Part shown: positions 17,012 to 26,822 of the stretch, piece after piece | Numbering within the stretch: the stretch's first letter is position 1 | How the letters are laid out: each line of letters begins with the position of its first letter | Source: Mesorhizobium helmanticense | GTDB lineage: Bacteria; Pseudomonadota; Alphaproteobacteria; Rhizobiales; Rhizobiaceae | DNA: 64,000 bases | Direction of reading: 5' to 3' | Assembly: GCF_003034915.1 (NCBI RefSeq) | Contig: NZ_PZJX01000003.1 | Location: 62,001-126,000 of the forward strand | The notes under the pieces: generated by a model | Seen by the model: the letters and a program-made list of their open reading frames with translations, nothing else | Database searches by the model: none | Told to the model about the DNA's origin: nothing | Position numbers and translations under genes: made by a program

Positions 17012-18547
17012 CTAATAGGCGTTTTCCGTGTTGAGCAGCCGCACCGGTGTCAGGAACAGGATCCTGAGGTCGAACAGCATCGACCAGTTCTCGATGTAAT
17101 AGAGGTCGTATTCCGTGCGCATGCGGATCTTCTCATTGGTGTCCATCTCGCCGCGCCAGCCATTGATCTGCGCCCAGCCGGTCACGCCGGGCTTGACTTT
17201 GTGGCGGGCGAAATAGCCATCGACCACCTCATTGTAGAGAAGGTTGTGCGACTGGGCGGCAATGGCGTGCGGGCGCGGGCCGACCAGCGACAGCGAACCA
17301 AAAAGCGAATTGAAAAACTGCGGCAACTCGTCGATCGAGGTCTTGCGGATGAATCGGCCGACGCGGGTCACGCGCGGATCGTTCTTGGTCACCGTCTGCT
17401 TGGCCGTCGGGTCCGCCCTGTCCGTGTACATCGAGCGGAACTTGTAGACTTCGATGATCTCGTTGTTGAAGCCATGCCGCTTCTGGCGAAACAGCACCGG
17501 CCCCTTGCTGTCGAGCTTGATGGCGATCGCTGTCGCCAGCATCACCGGCGAGAACACGACGATACCGATAATCGAGAAGACGATGTCGAAGGCGCGCTTG
17601 GCGACCGAATCCCAGTCGTTGATAGGCTTGTCGAAAATGTCGAGCATCGGCACGGAGCCGATGTAGGAGTAGGCGCGCGGGCGAAACTGCAGTGCGTTCG
17701 AATGCGCGGAGAGCCGGATATCGACCGGCAGCACCCAAAGCTTCTTCAGCAATTGCAGGACACGCGATTCGGCGGTCAGCGGCAGCGACACGATCAGCAT
17801 GTCGATGCGAGCGATGCGGGCGAACTCGATGAGTTCGGAAATGGTGCCGAGCTTGGGGTAGCCGGCGACGATGGGCGGCGAGCGCTTGTCGCCGCGGTCA
17901 TCGAAGATCCCGCAGATGCGGATGTCGTTGTAGGGCTGCCGTTCGACGGAGCGGATCAGGGCTTCCGCCGTCTTGCCGCCGCCGACGATAACGGCGCGGC
18001 GCTCCATGCGCCCATCGCGCGCCCAGCGTCGGATCAGCTTCGACATCACCAGCCTGAGACCGAAGATCAGCACGAACCCGATGACGAACCAGGTGCCGAA
18101 AAACAGGCGTGAATAGTCTTCCGACATTTTCATGACGAATGCGGTCAGCGCCATCAGGGCGAAGGTGCCGGCCCAGACCAGCAGCAGACGGCCGAAATTG
18201 GCGATCGGCCGCATCAGCGAGACAATCTGGTAGCAGTCGGTGACATCGAACAGCACCACGGCGAGCAGCGAGGCGGCGGCGATGGTCAGCGGATACTGCC
18301 ATGCAAGATAGGTGAAGAAGCCGACATAGTGGAAATAGACGCATAGGCCCGACAGGAACAGGAGCGCGAATTCGACCATGCGCAGGACGCCGCTGACCAT
18401 GATCGGCGACATCGTATCGCGCCTGTATTGCGAAGCGACCTGGCGGGCAACGTCGTTCATCCCGCCAGTCGTATCGCGACCGGCCGGGCCGTCGAATTTG
18501 CGCACCGCGTCTATCGAAAAGCGGCGCGCTGGATCGATCTCGTTCAT
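17012..18547 (-). CDS. Undecaprenyl-phosphate glycosylphosphotransferase (priming enzyme)
   Basis: A 511-residue WcaJ/PssY-like protein. Four membrane segments lie in residues about 50-155, a CoA-binding-like domain around VIVGGGKTAEALI (190), a fifth membrane segment, and a C-terminal bacterial sugar transferase domain from KRAFDIVFSIIG: YKFRSMYTD, FIRKTSIDELPQF, LSLVGPRPH and VKPGVTGWAQINGWRG. It transfers a sugar phosphate to the lipid carrier to start exopolysaccharide synthesis. It precedes the polymerase gene and is likely in the same operon. Confidence 0.95.
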   Translation of the reverse strand: MNEIDPARRFSIDAVRKFDGPAGRDTTGGMNDVARQVASQYRRDTMSPIMVSGVLRMVEFALLFLSGLCVYFHYVGFFTYLAWQYPLTIAAASLLAVVLFDVTDCYQIVSLMRPIANFGRLLLVWAGTFALMALTAFVMKMSEDYSRLFFGTWFVIGFVLIFGLRLVMSKLIRRWARDGRMERRAVIVGGGKTAEALIRSVERQPYNDIRICGIFDDRGDKRSPPIVAGYPKLGTISELIEFARIARIDMLIVSLPLTAESRVLQLLKKLWVLPVDIRLSAHSNALQFRPRAYSYIGSVPMLDIFDKPINDWDSVAKRAFDIVFSIIGIVVFSPVMLATAIAIKLDSKGPVLFRQKRHGFNNEIIEVYKFRSMYTDRADPTAKQTVTKNDPRVTRVGRFIRKTSIDELPQFFNSLFGSLSLVGPRPHAIAAQSHNLLYNEVVDGYFARHKVKPGVTGWAQINGWRGEMDTNEKIRMRTEYDLYYIENWSMLFDLRILFLTPVRLLNTENAY

Positions 18548-18650
18548 GGGATATCCGCTAGCTTCGCCTCAGGTGAATAGCAAAAGAGAGCTAAGAAACC
18601 CTTGAAACAACAGGTGGCTTTGGAGCGGTCTGCGAGGCCGGGATTCGATG

Positions 18651-19781
18651 CTACCGCCCGAGCGCGGCGAAATAGGCCGTCTCGATCTCGGCGGCCATGA
18701 CATCGGCGCCGAAGCGCGCCTTGAGGTCGGTTCTATCGGGCATCAGATGCCGGTAGACCTTGGGGTCGGCCAGCGCCTCGCTCACCCTGTCGCCAAGTTC
18801 GCGCGCATCGGGCTGGATCAGGGCAGGGGAACCGGCGCCGAAGATTTCCGGTATGCCGCCGACGGCGGTGGCGATCATCGATTTGCCGGCCGCCAGCGTC
18901 TCCAGCACGATATAGGGCATGGCTTCCGCCCGCGAGGGGACGACAACCAGCTTGGCCAGCGCGAAGGCGGACCTGGCCGGCATCGGCGGCAGGAAGCGCA
19001 CATGGCCGTCGAGGCCGAGCCGCGTCACCTGCGCGTGATAACGTGGCAGGTCGTCGCCATCGCCGACCATCACCGCCTTCAACGGCCGGCCAAGCCGTGC
19101 TCCGGCAAGAACCAGGGCGTCGATGAAGATGTCCGGCCCCTTGAGGTCGCGCATCATGCCGATATAGAGGAGGTCGGCCGCATTCCGCCCGGTCCGCACC
19201 GGCTCGAACTCGGCGGCGCGCAGGCCATTATAGATCAGCCTGTTCGGAATGGGCGGCTCGCCGACCTTCCTGCGGTAGGTCCGCCTTTCATAGTCCGAGA
19301 CAAATAGAAGGCAGTCGGTAAAGCGCGCCATGAACCGTTCCAGCGCGAAGAACAGTTTTCCCGTGCCGGTGGTTTCGTCATAGTGGAGAGAGCCACCATG
19401 CGGCGAATAAAAGCGGGCTACGCGAGACCTTGATACCCGCAACAATGAGCCGAACAGACGGGTATAGGCGCCACCCTTGGCGCCGTGCCCGTGCAGCACG
19501 TCCGGCCGCAATTCCTTGATGATCCTGAAGGTGCGCCACGCCGACGCGAGGTCGCCCGGTCCGACATGCCGCTGCATCGGCGTGCGATGGATGCCCAGCG
19601 CCAGGCTGTCCTTCATGTTTTCGAACAAATGTTCCTCGAAATCGCCGCCTGTCGTCGAATCGCAGACGATGCCGACGGAATGACCGGCAGCGACCTGCGC
19701 CTCGGTCAGGTCGCGCACATGCCGGAAAATCCCTCCGACGGGTGAGCGAAAGCAGTGGACGATCCTGAGTGTGTCCGCCAC
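18651..19781 (-). CDS. Glycosyltransferase family 4
   Basis: A 376-residue GT-B enzyme. The N-terminal Rossmann half starts RIVHCFRSPVGGIFRHVRDL. The C-terminal half has DLLYIGMMRDLKGPDIFIDA and the donor-binding motif EAMPYIVLETLAAGKSMIAT, with two glutamates spaced as in the E-x7-E pattern. It should add a sugar to the lipid-linked exopolysaccharide unit; donor and acceptor cannot be read. It lies 10 bp downstream of the Wza-like gene on the same strand. Confidence 0.92.
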   Translation of the reverse strand: MADTLRIVHCFRSPVGGIFRHVRDLTEAQVAAGHSVGIVCDSTTGGDFEEHLFENMKDSLALGIHRTPMQRHVGPGDLASAWRTFRIIKELRPDVLHGHGAKGGAYTRLFGSLLRVSRSRVARFYSPHGGSLHYDETTGTGKLFFALERFMARFTDCLLFVSDYERRTYRRKVGEPPIPNRLIYNGLRAAEFEPVRTGRNAADLLYIGMMRDLKGPDIFIDALVLAGARLGRPLKAVMVGDGDDLPRYHAQVTRLGLDGHVRFLPPMPARSAFALAKLVVVPSRAEAMPYIVLETLAAGKSMIATAVGGIPEIFGAGSPALIQPDARELGDRVSEALADPKVYRHLMPDRTDLKARFGADVMAAEIETAYFAALGR

Positions 19782-19791
19782 GTCGTTGGTT

Positions 19792-20355
19792 CTAGAACAG
19801 GCGTTCGCGAACGTAGACTGTATCGCCGGGCAGAAGCGGATCGGAGGTTACCACGCGTCCGGTTATCACCTTGCCGTTGATGTCGCGGGTGATATCGACG
19901 CTTTCCTGGTTGGCGCGCGGTGTGAAGCCGCCGGCGATGGCAACCGCCTTCTGCACCGTCAGGCCTGGAACGTAGGAATACTGGCCTGCTGCGCCCACTT
20001 CACCCATGACGAAGATCGGCCGGTAACGGTCGATCTCAACCGAAACATCCGGATCGCGCAGATAGCCCTGGCGCAGCTTGTCGGCGATCGCGCCTTCAAG
20101 CTGCTGGGCGGTGTGGCCGCGTGCCGGCACGGCGCCGACGAGCGGCAATGAAACGTAGCCGGACTGGTCGACATTGTAGGTGTTGGTCAATCCATCCTGC
20201 TCGAACACCGTGACGCGGACGCGGTCGCCGGCGCCAAGGCGATAGGGCTGGTCGAGCATCTTGTGGAAAGCCGCTGGCGTCGGCCGGTAGCTGGAGCAAC
20301 CGGCCAGCATCGACACGGCAAGCAGCGCACGGAAGAGGGAAGCAGTGCTTTTCAT
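19792..20355 (-). CDS. Polysaccharide export lipoprotein (Wza/ExoF-like)
   Basis: A 187-residue outer-membrane export protein. The N-terminus is a lipoprotein signal with lipobox LAGC at residues 17-20. The Poly_export domain follows (YRLGAGDRVRVTVFEQDGLT, GYVSLPLVGAVPARG) and then an SLBB-like segment (IFVMGEVGAAGQYSYVPG, TVQKAVAIAGGF). It is shorter than Wza, as in rhizobial ExoF relatives. It is divergent from the Wzz-like gene at 20656; together they form the export apparatus. Confidence 0.94.
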   Translation of the reverse strand: MKSTASLFRALLAVSMLAGCSSYRPTPAAFHKMLDQPYRLGAGDRVRVTVFEQDGLTNTYNVDQSGYVSLPLVGAVPARGHTAQQLEGAIADKLRQGYLRDPDVSVEIDRYRPIFVMGEVGAAGQYSYVPGLTVQKAVAIAGGFTPRANQESVDITRDINGKVITGRVVTSDPLLPGDTVYVRERLF

Positions 20356-20655
20356 GACCGGACCCGTACCTTCAATGGCCCGCGACTATGGGGCAAACCT
20401 TAACGATCGAGGTCCGTTATCATCCTGTTAGGGTTAATGGGCGGTAAAGGCGCGCGGCCGATAGGGCGGCAAATCGACAAAGCGGCATCGGGTTCGCGGC
20501 TTTGTTTGCCGCCCGCCGGCAAAGCCTAACAGGTGCTTACCCCGATCTTAACGGCTGAGTTACCATAGTTGTTTACGGTGCGTGCTGACTAATGCTGTCG
20601 CGCAAAAGTGAATCGGCTCAGACGCGGCACGCTCTAAGTATCGGAGTAGGGATGC
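20356..20655. other. Divergent promoter region of the exopolysaccharide export genes
   Basis: No ORF. It separates the Wza-like and Wzz-like genes and must hold promoters in both directions. At 20585-20610 it carries one arm of the palindromic repeat found complete at 39938-39986. Confidence 0.5.
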
Positions 20656-22908
20656 ATGTCCGTTCAGTCCGCGGCCGCAGATGTCGACGTCGATCTCAGG
20701 CAGCTCTTCGCAAGCCTTGCGAGGAACTGGCTGCGTATTCTTGTCGTTGCGCTTCTGGTAACCGGCCTGGCTTACGCGCTCGCCTGGCTCGCCACGCCGC
20801 ACTACAAGGCCGAGACGCAGATCAAGATCGAGACAGGCGAATCCGTTTATACTCGGCCAAATAATACCAACGACAACGACAAGCCGATTCTCGATGAGGA
20901 AGGGATCGCCACGGAGGTCCAGGTCGTTTCCTCAAGCGACATCCTCAACCAGGTGGCCTTGAAGCTCAACCTGGCGCGGCTGCCTGAATTCGACGACGCG
21001 GCCAACATGTCGGCGCTGAGCAAATTTCTCGTCATTGCCGGTCTAAAGAGCGATCCGGAAGAGATCCCGGTGGAAGAGCGCGTGCTGAAAAAGATGCGCG
21101 AGAAGCTCAATGTCTACAGCGTTGAAAAAACGCGCATAATCGCCATCGAGTTTTCCTCGGAAGATGCCAAGCTTGCCGCGGCCATCCCGAATGCGATCGC
21201 CGAAGCCTACATCGCCAGCCAGGGCAGTGCGAAGATCAAATCGAACTCTGCCGCCACCGCCTTTCTTGGTCCGGAAATCGCCGATCTGCAGCAGAAGGTG
21301 AAGGATGCCGAGGCCAAGGTTGCCGCCTACCGGGCACAATCCGATCTTCTGATGGGCGGCAACAATTCGGTTCTGGCCACACAGCAGCTTTCCGAACTGT
21401 CGAGCGAACTGTCGCGGGTACGCGCCAACCGGGGCGCGGCGGAGGCGACAGCTGAAAGCGTGCGCAACGCGTTGCGGGGCGGCGGTTCGCTGGATGCGGT
21501 GCCCGAGGTCTTGTCCTCGGAGTTGATACAGCGTCTGCGCGAGCGGCAGGTCGAGCTCAAGGCCAATATCGCCGATCTCTCCACCACCTTGCTCGACAAT
21601 CATCCGCGCATCCGGGCGCTCAAGTCGCAGCTTGCCGATCTCGATCGCCAGATCCGCAACGAAGCGGAAAAGATCATGAAAGGGCTGATGACGCAGGCGC
21701 AGACCGCGCAGGCACGCGAAAAACAGCTCGTCGCTGATGTCAATACATTGAAAGCCGCATCGGCACGCGCCGGCGAAGAGCAGGTCGAACTGGATGCCTT
21801 GCAGCGTGACGCGACCGCCCGACGCCAGCAGCTCGAATCATACCAGGCCAACTACCTGGCGGCGGCGTCGCGCAACGATCGCAACTACCTGCCTGTCGAT
21901 GCGCGTGTGGTTTCCCTTGCTCAGGTACCGTCGGAGCCTTATTTCCCGAAGATCCTGCCGATTGTCGGCGCGGCCTTCGTCGGCTCGTTGTTGCTCATGG
22001 CGATCGTGACGCTTCTCAAGGAGTTGTTTTCGGGCCGCGCCATGCGGCCGGCCGCCGGTGCCCGTTTCGAACGGATCGAGCAGGTCGCCATGCCGGTTGT
22101 CCAGCAGGAGCCAACGGCTGTCCGCCAGGAGCCCCTGGTTGTGCGACGGGAGCCCATGGCTGCCGAAATCCCCATGGCTGGCGAAATAGAGGAGGCGTGG
22201 GATTATGCCACTGAGGCCGAAGCCGAGCCGGATACGGTTTCGGCGGCGGAAGCTGCTGCTGGGTACGAGCCTGCTGAATACGAGCCTGCCGAATCGCCGC
22301 GCGCCACGCTCGGCGAGGTCGACATCGACAGGGCGGCGGAGAAACTGATCTCAACCGGTGCCGCGCGTGCCATATTCGTCTCGCCGGAAGGTGACGAAGC
22401 CGCCGCCTCGGCGGTGCTGGTCGCACGCGAAGTCTCTGACGCCGGCCTGCGTGTGCTCCTGCTCGATCTCACCGCTTCGGGCGCCGCCTCGCGGCCGATG
22501 CTGGAGAGCGGGCTGTTCCCGGGCATCACCAATCTGCTCGCTTCCGAAGCCCAATTCAGTGACGTGATCCATCCCGATCTTTATTCGGACTGCCACGTCA
22601 TTCCCGTCGGCACCGCCGATCCGATCCGCGCCATGCGCGCTGCCGACCGTCTGCCTATCATCATGCAGTCGCTGACCACCGCCTACGATCTCGTCGTGGT
22701 CGAATGCGGCCCTGCCGACGCGCAAGGCATCAGCCGGCTGGTGGGCGAGGGCACCGAAGTCTTCCTGTCCATGCTGGAGCCGGACGACGAGGTGACGCAG
22801 GCCGCGGTCAGCTTGATCGAGAGCGGCTATCCCGACCTGACGCTGGTGACGCCGGTCGGTCACGTGACGCCGGGCACGCCAGTGCCGGGACGGCGCTCCG
22901 CCGCCTGA
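20656..22908 (+). CDS. Exopolysaccharide chain-length/co-polymerase protein with degenerate BY-kinase domain
   Basis: A 750-residue GumC/ExoP-like protein. Membrane helix 1 is at residues 23-41, the Wzz domain and long coiled coil (about 190-390, ending near LDALQRDATARRQQLESYQ) are periplasmic, and helix 2 is at 435-455. A Pro/Glu-rich linker of repeated QEP-V-R-EP units follows. The last 200 residues have a MinD/BY-kinase fold, but the P-loop position reads SPEGDEAAAS without GKT/S, the Walker B region reads VLLLDLTASG, and no Tyr cluster ends the protein. It should control polymer length without kinase activity. The ATG at 20656 follows GGAGTAGG. Confidence 0.9.
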   Translation: MSVQSAAADVDVDLRQLFASLARNWLRILVVALLVTGLAYALAWLATPHYKAETQIKIETGESVYTRPNNTNDNDKPILDEEGIATEVQVVSSSDILNQVALKLNLARLPEFDDAANMSALSKFLVIAGLKSDPEEIPVEERVLKKMREKLNVYSVEKTRIIAIEFSSEDAKLAAAIPNAIAEAYIASQGSAKIKSNSAATAFLGPEIADLQQKVKDAEAKVAAYRAQSDLLMGGNNSVLATQQLSELSSELSRVRANRGAAEATAESVRNALRGGGSLDAVPEVLSSELIQRLRERQVELKANIADLSTTLLDNHPRIRALKSQLADLDRQIRNEAEKIMKGLMTQAQTAQAREKQLVADVNTLKAASARAGEEQVELDALQRDATARRQQLESYQANYLAAASRNDRNYLPVDARVVSLAQVPSEPYFPKILPIVGAAFVGSLLLMAIVTLLKELFSGRAMRPAAGARFERIEQVAMPVVQQEPTAVRQEPLVVRREPMAAEIPMAGEIEEAWDYATEAEAEPDTVSAAEAAAGYEPAEYEPAESPRATLGEVDIDRAAEKLISTGAARAIFVSPEGDEAAASAVLVAREVSDAGLRVLLLDLTASGAASRPMLESGLFPGITNLLASEAQFSDVIHPDLYSDCHVIPVGTADPIRAMRAADRLPIIMQSLTTAYDLVVVECGPADAQGISRLVGEGTEVFLSMLEPDDEVTQAAVSLIESGYPDLTLVTPVGHVTPGTPVPGRRSAA

Positions 22909-22977
22909 GACCTTCGATAATCCTATTCGGGTGATCTGAGTTGGGCGAACTCTGAGAGATCTCAGGTTCCAGCGATG

Positions 22978-24207
22978 TTAGTTGTCGTCTTCGTTGGTGA
23001 CAGGCGCGGCCTGTCCGACAGTCTTGCGACGCAACCTCTTGGTCAGCTTCCACACCGTCGGGCTGTTCTTGATGAAGCTTTTCAGCCGCGCACCTTGCCG
23101 CAGCTCAAGCGCCAGCGCGCGGCCCTTCAGCGTCAAGGGAAACAGCACCTCGAAATGCTGCGTCTCGATATCGCACCACAGCCGCTTGTAAGGTTCGTCG
23201 CCGACCGAAAAATCATAGATTTCGAAGCCTGTTTCACAGGCCTCCTCGATATTGTCGAAGAACAGGAAGTCGCCGGGGCTGGTATGGGCAAGGTCGTCCT
23301 CGGCGATCGCCCCGAACTCGCAGATCAGGCGCTTGCCCGAGCGGCTCGACCCGGTGACGGCACGAAGCTTGCCGGCGACTTCGAGCCCATGCAGAACGAA
23401 AGACGGTTTCTCCTCGGCAAGCGCTCCGATGAACAGCGCGCGGAAGAAAGCGCGAACCTCAGGCTCGCCGAAGACATTGGCGACACCGATCTTGCGGAAG
23501 CGGAATTCCTTCATCTCGAAGAAGGCGTCGAGCAGCCTGTTCACCTCCTCCGGTGTTTTGGCCTCGATGCGGCGGTGGCTGCCGACGGCTTCGAATTTGC
23601 GCATCTGCGAGCGGTGCTTCTTGCGCCTGCGCTTGCCGCTCGCGCGCGACAGCAGTGCATCGAAACCTCCCGCCAGATCGGCGGCGAGTGACAGATTGGG
23701 GCTCGGAAAATGCGGGAAGGATGCGAGTGGATTGGCAATGCCGTCCAGGTCCGGCAGCAGGCGTTCCAGCGCGACGAGGTCGATGTCCGGCCGCGCCTTG
23801 GCAATCGCCCTCAGCACCGATCGAATGGCCTCACCATCGGCATTGGCCAGCCAATGCGGATCGGCGGCGGCAAAATTGCCGTTGGCATGGCGTCCGCCCA
23901 CGAACCGGGCGACGCGGAACGGTCCGCGGCGGGTGACTTCCAGCGCCAGCGCAAAAACCGGTCGGTCTCCAGTGCTCAGCGTTGCCACGAGAACGTCCGC
24001 CCCGGTCTCGGCAGCCCAATTCAGGATCCAGGCCGCGCTCTGCGCCGGTGCAAACAGGGCCGAACGGCAGAACTTGGCATAGGCCGCAAGTGCCGCGCCA
24101 TCGGCGGCCGAAACGGACAGGTTGATTGCGTCGATTGGCAGCGCACGCGGCGACGCCTCGCTGGCCGCAAGCCGATTGCCGTCAAATGACGCGGTGGCGT
24201 CAACCAT
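22978..24207 (-). CDS. CelD/BcsL-like GNAT acetyltransferase
   Basis: A 409-residue protein with two GNAT-like halves of the Acetyltransf_6 (CelD) type. Recognisable parts are ALYAYAK-like acceptor region, RRRKKHRSQMRKFEAVG near residue 200, EEVNRLLDAFFEMKEFRFRK and GDFLFFDNIEEACETGFEIYDF near the end. Family members are tied to exopolysaccharide or cellulose synthesis and probably acylate a precursor. Its place among exopolysaccharide genes fits that. Confidence 0.85.
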   Translation of the reverse strand: MVDATASFDGNRLAASEASPRALPIDAINLSVSAADGAALAAYAKFCRSALFAPAQSAAWILNWAAETGADVLVATLSTGDRPVFALALEVTRRGPFRVARFVGGRHANGNFAAADPHWLANADGEAIRSVLRAIAKARPDIDLVALERLLPDLDGIANPLASFPHFPSPNLSLAADLAGGFDALLSRASGKRRRKKHRSQMRKFEAVGSHRRIEAKTPEEVNRLLDAFFEMKEFRFRKIGVANVFGEPEVRAFFRALFIGALAEEKPSFVLHGLEVAGKLRAVTGSSRSGKRLICEFGAIAEDDLAHTSPGDFLFFDNIEEACETGFEIYDFSVGDEPYKRLWCDIETQHFEVLFPLTLKGRALALELRQGARLKSFIKNSPTVWKLTKRLRRKTVGQAAPVTNEDDN

Positions 24208-24297
24208 ACCTCAATCCTTGGGGCGTATTCATCGCGTTTTGGGGTACGCGCAGGCGCATTCCGTGCTTGGATGAGCCTAGACGCAAAAGGTGAATGA

Positions 24298-25356
24298 ATG
24301 ATCGACGGGGGCGAGGCAATTCGGAAACTGGCGCTCAACGTCGCGCGCTATAGTGGCCTTGCCCCGCTGGCGAAGCCCTTTGTCGGCGGCATCGGCGCCA
24401 TTTTGATGCTGCACCGGGTTACCGCCACGCCGGAAAAGCCGCATGGCGTCAACCGGCATCTCAACATAGCGCCCGAGTTTCTGGACGCCGTCGTTGCCGA
24501 TATGAAGGCGAATGGCTACACCTTCGTCGCCATGGACGAGGCGATCGAGCGCATCAAGTCTGGCGGCAAGGGCGGCCAGTTCGCGGCGATCACCGCCGAC
24601 GACGCCTATCGCGACAACATGACCGAGGCGCTCCCGGTGCTGGAAAAGCACGGCGCGCCGATCGCCATCTATGTCGCGCCGGGTTTGATCGACGGTGCCG
24701 CCGACCTATGGTGGGAAGTGATCGAGGACATCATCAACGCGCGCGATCGCTTGATCCTGGCGACGCCGGACGGTCCGGTGACGATCGATTGCTCTTCACC
24801 GGACAAGAAACTGCAGGCCAATGTGCGTCTGCACACCCATTTGACGCTGGAAGTTCGCGAGGAGGACCAGCGCACGGTGCTGCGCGAACTGGCCCGGTCG
24901 AACGGCATCGCGTTGGAAGCATTGCGCTCAAGCACGCTGATGAACTGGAACGAGATCCGCGCTATCGCCGCGCATCCGCTGGTGACGATCGGCGCACACA
25001 CCATCCACCATCGCAATCTGAAGCGGCTTTCCGAAGCCGATGCGCGCCACGAGGTCGACGACGTCAGGCGCATATTGCAAGCGGAACTCGGCGAGGAGCC
25101 GCGCCATCTCGCCTATCCCTATGGCTATGCCAGCGCCGTCGGCGGCCGTGAAGTCGGTTTTGCCCGCGACGCCGGCTATGCCTCGGCGGTGACGACCCGC
25201 CACGGCGTGCTGCGCGCCGAACATTCACGCTTCCTACACGCCTTGCCGCGCATTTCGGTCAACGGCCGCTACCAGAGCGTCGCCCATATCCGCACCATGC
25301 TGTCGGGCGTGACGACGCCGCTCGCCAATGCCGGCAAGATGGTTGTCACCATCTAG
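24298..25356 (+). CDS. Polysaccharide deacetylase family protein
   Basis: A 352-residue NodB-homology protein. The catalytic region has ITADDAYRDNMTEALPVLEK (the expected D-D pair near residue 101), HTIHHRNLKRLS supplying the metal histidines near residue 240, and LAYPYGYASAVGGRE. The N-terminal 40 residues (GLAPLAKPFVGGIGAILMLH) are as in rhizobial exopolysaccharide deacetylases. The AAAAGGTGA site precedes the ATG. It probably removes acetyl groups from the polymer or a precursor. Divergent from the CelD-like gene. Confidence 0.9.
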   Translation: MIDGGEAIRKLALNVARYSGLAPLAKPFVGGIGAILMLHRVTATPEKPHGVNRHLNIAPEFLDAVVADMKANGYTFVAMDEAIERIKSGGKGGQFAAITADDAYRDNMTEALPVLEKHGAPIAIYVAPGLIDGAADLWWEVIEDIINARDRLILATPDGPVTIDCSSPDKKLQANVRLHTHLTLEVREEDQRTVLRELARSNGIALEALRSSTLMNWNEIRAIAAHPLVTIGAHTIHHRNLKRLSEADARHEVDDVRRILQAELGEEPRHLAYPYGYASAVGGREVGFARDAGYASAVTTRHGVLRAEHSRFLHALPRISVNGRYQSVAHIRTMLSGVTTPLANAGKMVVTI

Positions 25357-25360
25357 CGCC

Positions 25361-25576
25361 TCAGCCCTTCGGCCGCGGCTCCAGGATCAGCCATTTGATG
25401 ATGCCCATTGCCGGCAGCACCCAAAGCAGTCCGCTGAACAAGAAAAACAGGAAATGGACCAGCGGGCCCGATTCCGACAATTGGGCCACCGCAAAGATCG
25501 ACGCGACCAAGGCATAGATGATGACCAGCGCCACCAGCAGGAAGGTTCCAATCAGCTTTTTCAGGCGAATGGGCAT
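25361..25576 (-). CDS. DUF2842 membrane protein
   Basis: A 71-residue protein with the DUF2842 pattern: MPIRLKKLIGTFLLVALVII at the start, two hydrophobic helices (9-31 and 40-62) and WLILEPRPKG at the end. It is conserved in alphaproteobacteria and often near ctaA, as here. Function unknown. It ends 4 bp from the end of the deacetylase gene on the opposite strand. Confidence 0.88.
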   Translation of the reverse strand: MPIRLKKLIGTFLLVALVIIYALVASIFAVAQLSESGPLVHFLFFLFSGLLWVLPAMGIIKWLILEPRPKG

Positions 25577-25730
25577 GGCTCAGCCTCTTTTCAAGCGCCT
25601 CGAATAAGCCTTGAGACAGGGACTCGCAACCCGAGACAAGCGGCGCGACGGCGTGCCGCGCTGTCTGGTCTTGCCAGCCGGGTTGCGATAGTTCACCAAT
25701 CCGCCACTTCAACCTGCCTGGACGAGCCCC

Positions 25731-26822
25731 ATGGCTGCCATATCAACTGATGCGCCCTACATGGCCCGCGACCGCGACCTGCACAACCGGGCGCTGCTGC
25801 GTGGCTGGCTCTATGTCGTGCTTCTGGTGCTGTTTGCGCTGGTGCTGGTCGGCGGCGCCACAAGGCTCACCGAGTCCGGTCTGTCGATCACCGAATGGCA
25901 GCCGATCCATGGCGTCATCCCGCCGCTCAACGACGCCGAATGGCAGGACGAGTTCCAGCGCTACCAGCAGATCCCGCAATATGCCGAGCTCAACAAGGGC
26001 ATGAGCCTCGAAGCGTTCAAATCGATCTTCTGGTGGGAATGGGTGCACCGCATTCTCGCACGCAGCGTCGGCGTGGTCTTTGCCTTGCCGCTTCTGTTCT
26101 TCTGGATGACGCGCCGCATCGAGCGCGGCCTTGGCCCAAAGCTCGTCGGCATCTTGCTTCTCGGTGGCCTGCAGGGAGGGATCGGCTGGTGGATGGTGGC
26201 ATCCGGGCTGGTCGACCGGGTCTCCGTCAGCCAGTACCGGCTGGCGACCCACTTGACGCTTGCGGCGCTGATCTTCACCGCGACCATGGTCGTCGCGCGT
26301 GGATTGGCTCCGCACTCCGAACCCGCGGCCGACCGCTCGACACAGCGTCTGGCCGGTTTCCTGGTGCTTCTGGCGTTGGTGCAAATCTATCTCGGCGGGC
26401 TCGTCGCCGGGCTCGATGCCGGTCTTTCCTACAACACCTGGCCGCTGATGGACGGGAAAATAATCCCCGGCGATCTGCTGCTCCTCGAGCCGGCATGGCG
26501 CAATTTTTTCGAGAACCCCAAGACGGTGCAGTTCGTTCACCGTCTCGGCGCCTATACGGTTTTCGTCGTGGCGCTCTGGCACATGATCGCGACGCATCGC
26601 CGCCAACCCAAGACAACGCATGCCCGCCGTGCCACGCTTCTCTTCCTGCTGGTGCTGGTTCAGGCTACGATCGGCATCGGCACGCTGCTGATGCATGTGC
26701 CGCTGCACATGGCGCTGACGCATCAGGGTTTCGCGCTTGTCCTGCTCGGCTTTGCCGCCGCTCATTGGCGAGGCACCAAAGGCGCCTATCCACTGCCCAA
26801 CGAGATCGCGGTCAGAGGCTGA
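25731..26822 (+). CDS. ctaA: Heme A synthase (COX15 type)
   Basis: A 363-residue, eight-helix membrane enzyme that oxidises heme O to heme A for aa3-type oxidases. Family marks are [20 protein letters not shown] near residue 41, [14 protein letters not shown] near 103, [12 protein letters not shown] near 166, [11 protein letters not shown] near 265 and [16 protein letters not shown] near 322, which supply the heme-ligand histidines. The 3' end overlaps the convergent kinase gene by 11 bp. Confidence 0.97.
   Translation: MAAISTDAPYMARDRDLHNRALLRGWLYVVLLVLFALVLVGGATRLTESGLSITEWQPIHGVIPPLNDAEWQDEFQRYQQIPQYAELNKGMSLEAFKSIFWWEWVHRILARSVGVVFALPLLFFWMTRRIERGLGPKLVGILLLGGLQGGIGWWMVASGLVDRVSVSQYRLATHLTLAALIFTATMVVARGLAPHSEPAADRSTQRLAGFLVLLALVQIYLGGLVAGLDAGLSYNTWPLMDGKIIPGDLLLLEPAWRNFFENPKTVQFVHRLGAYTVFVVALWHMIATHRRQPKTTHARRATLLFLLVLVQATIGIGTLLMHVPLHMALTHQGFALVLLGFAAAHWRGTKGAYPLPNEIAVRG

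Noticed and set aside
16907..18112. 401-residue plus-strand ORF
   Set aside because: Shadow of the glycosylphosphotransferase; charge-rich low-complexity translation.
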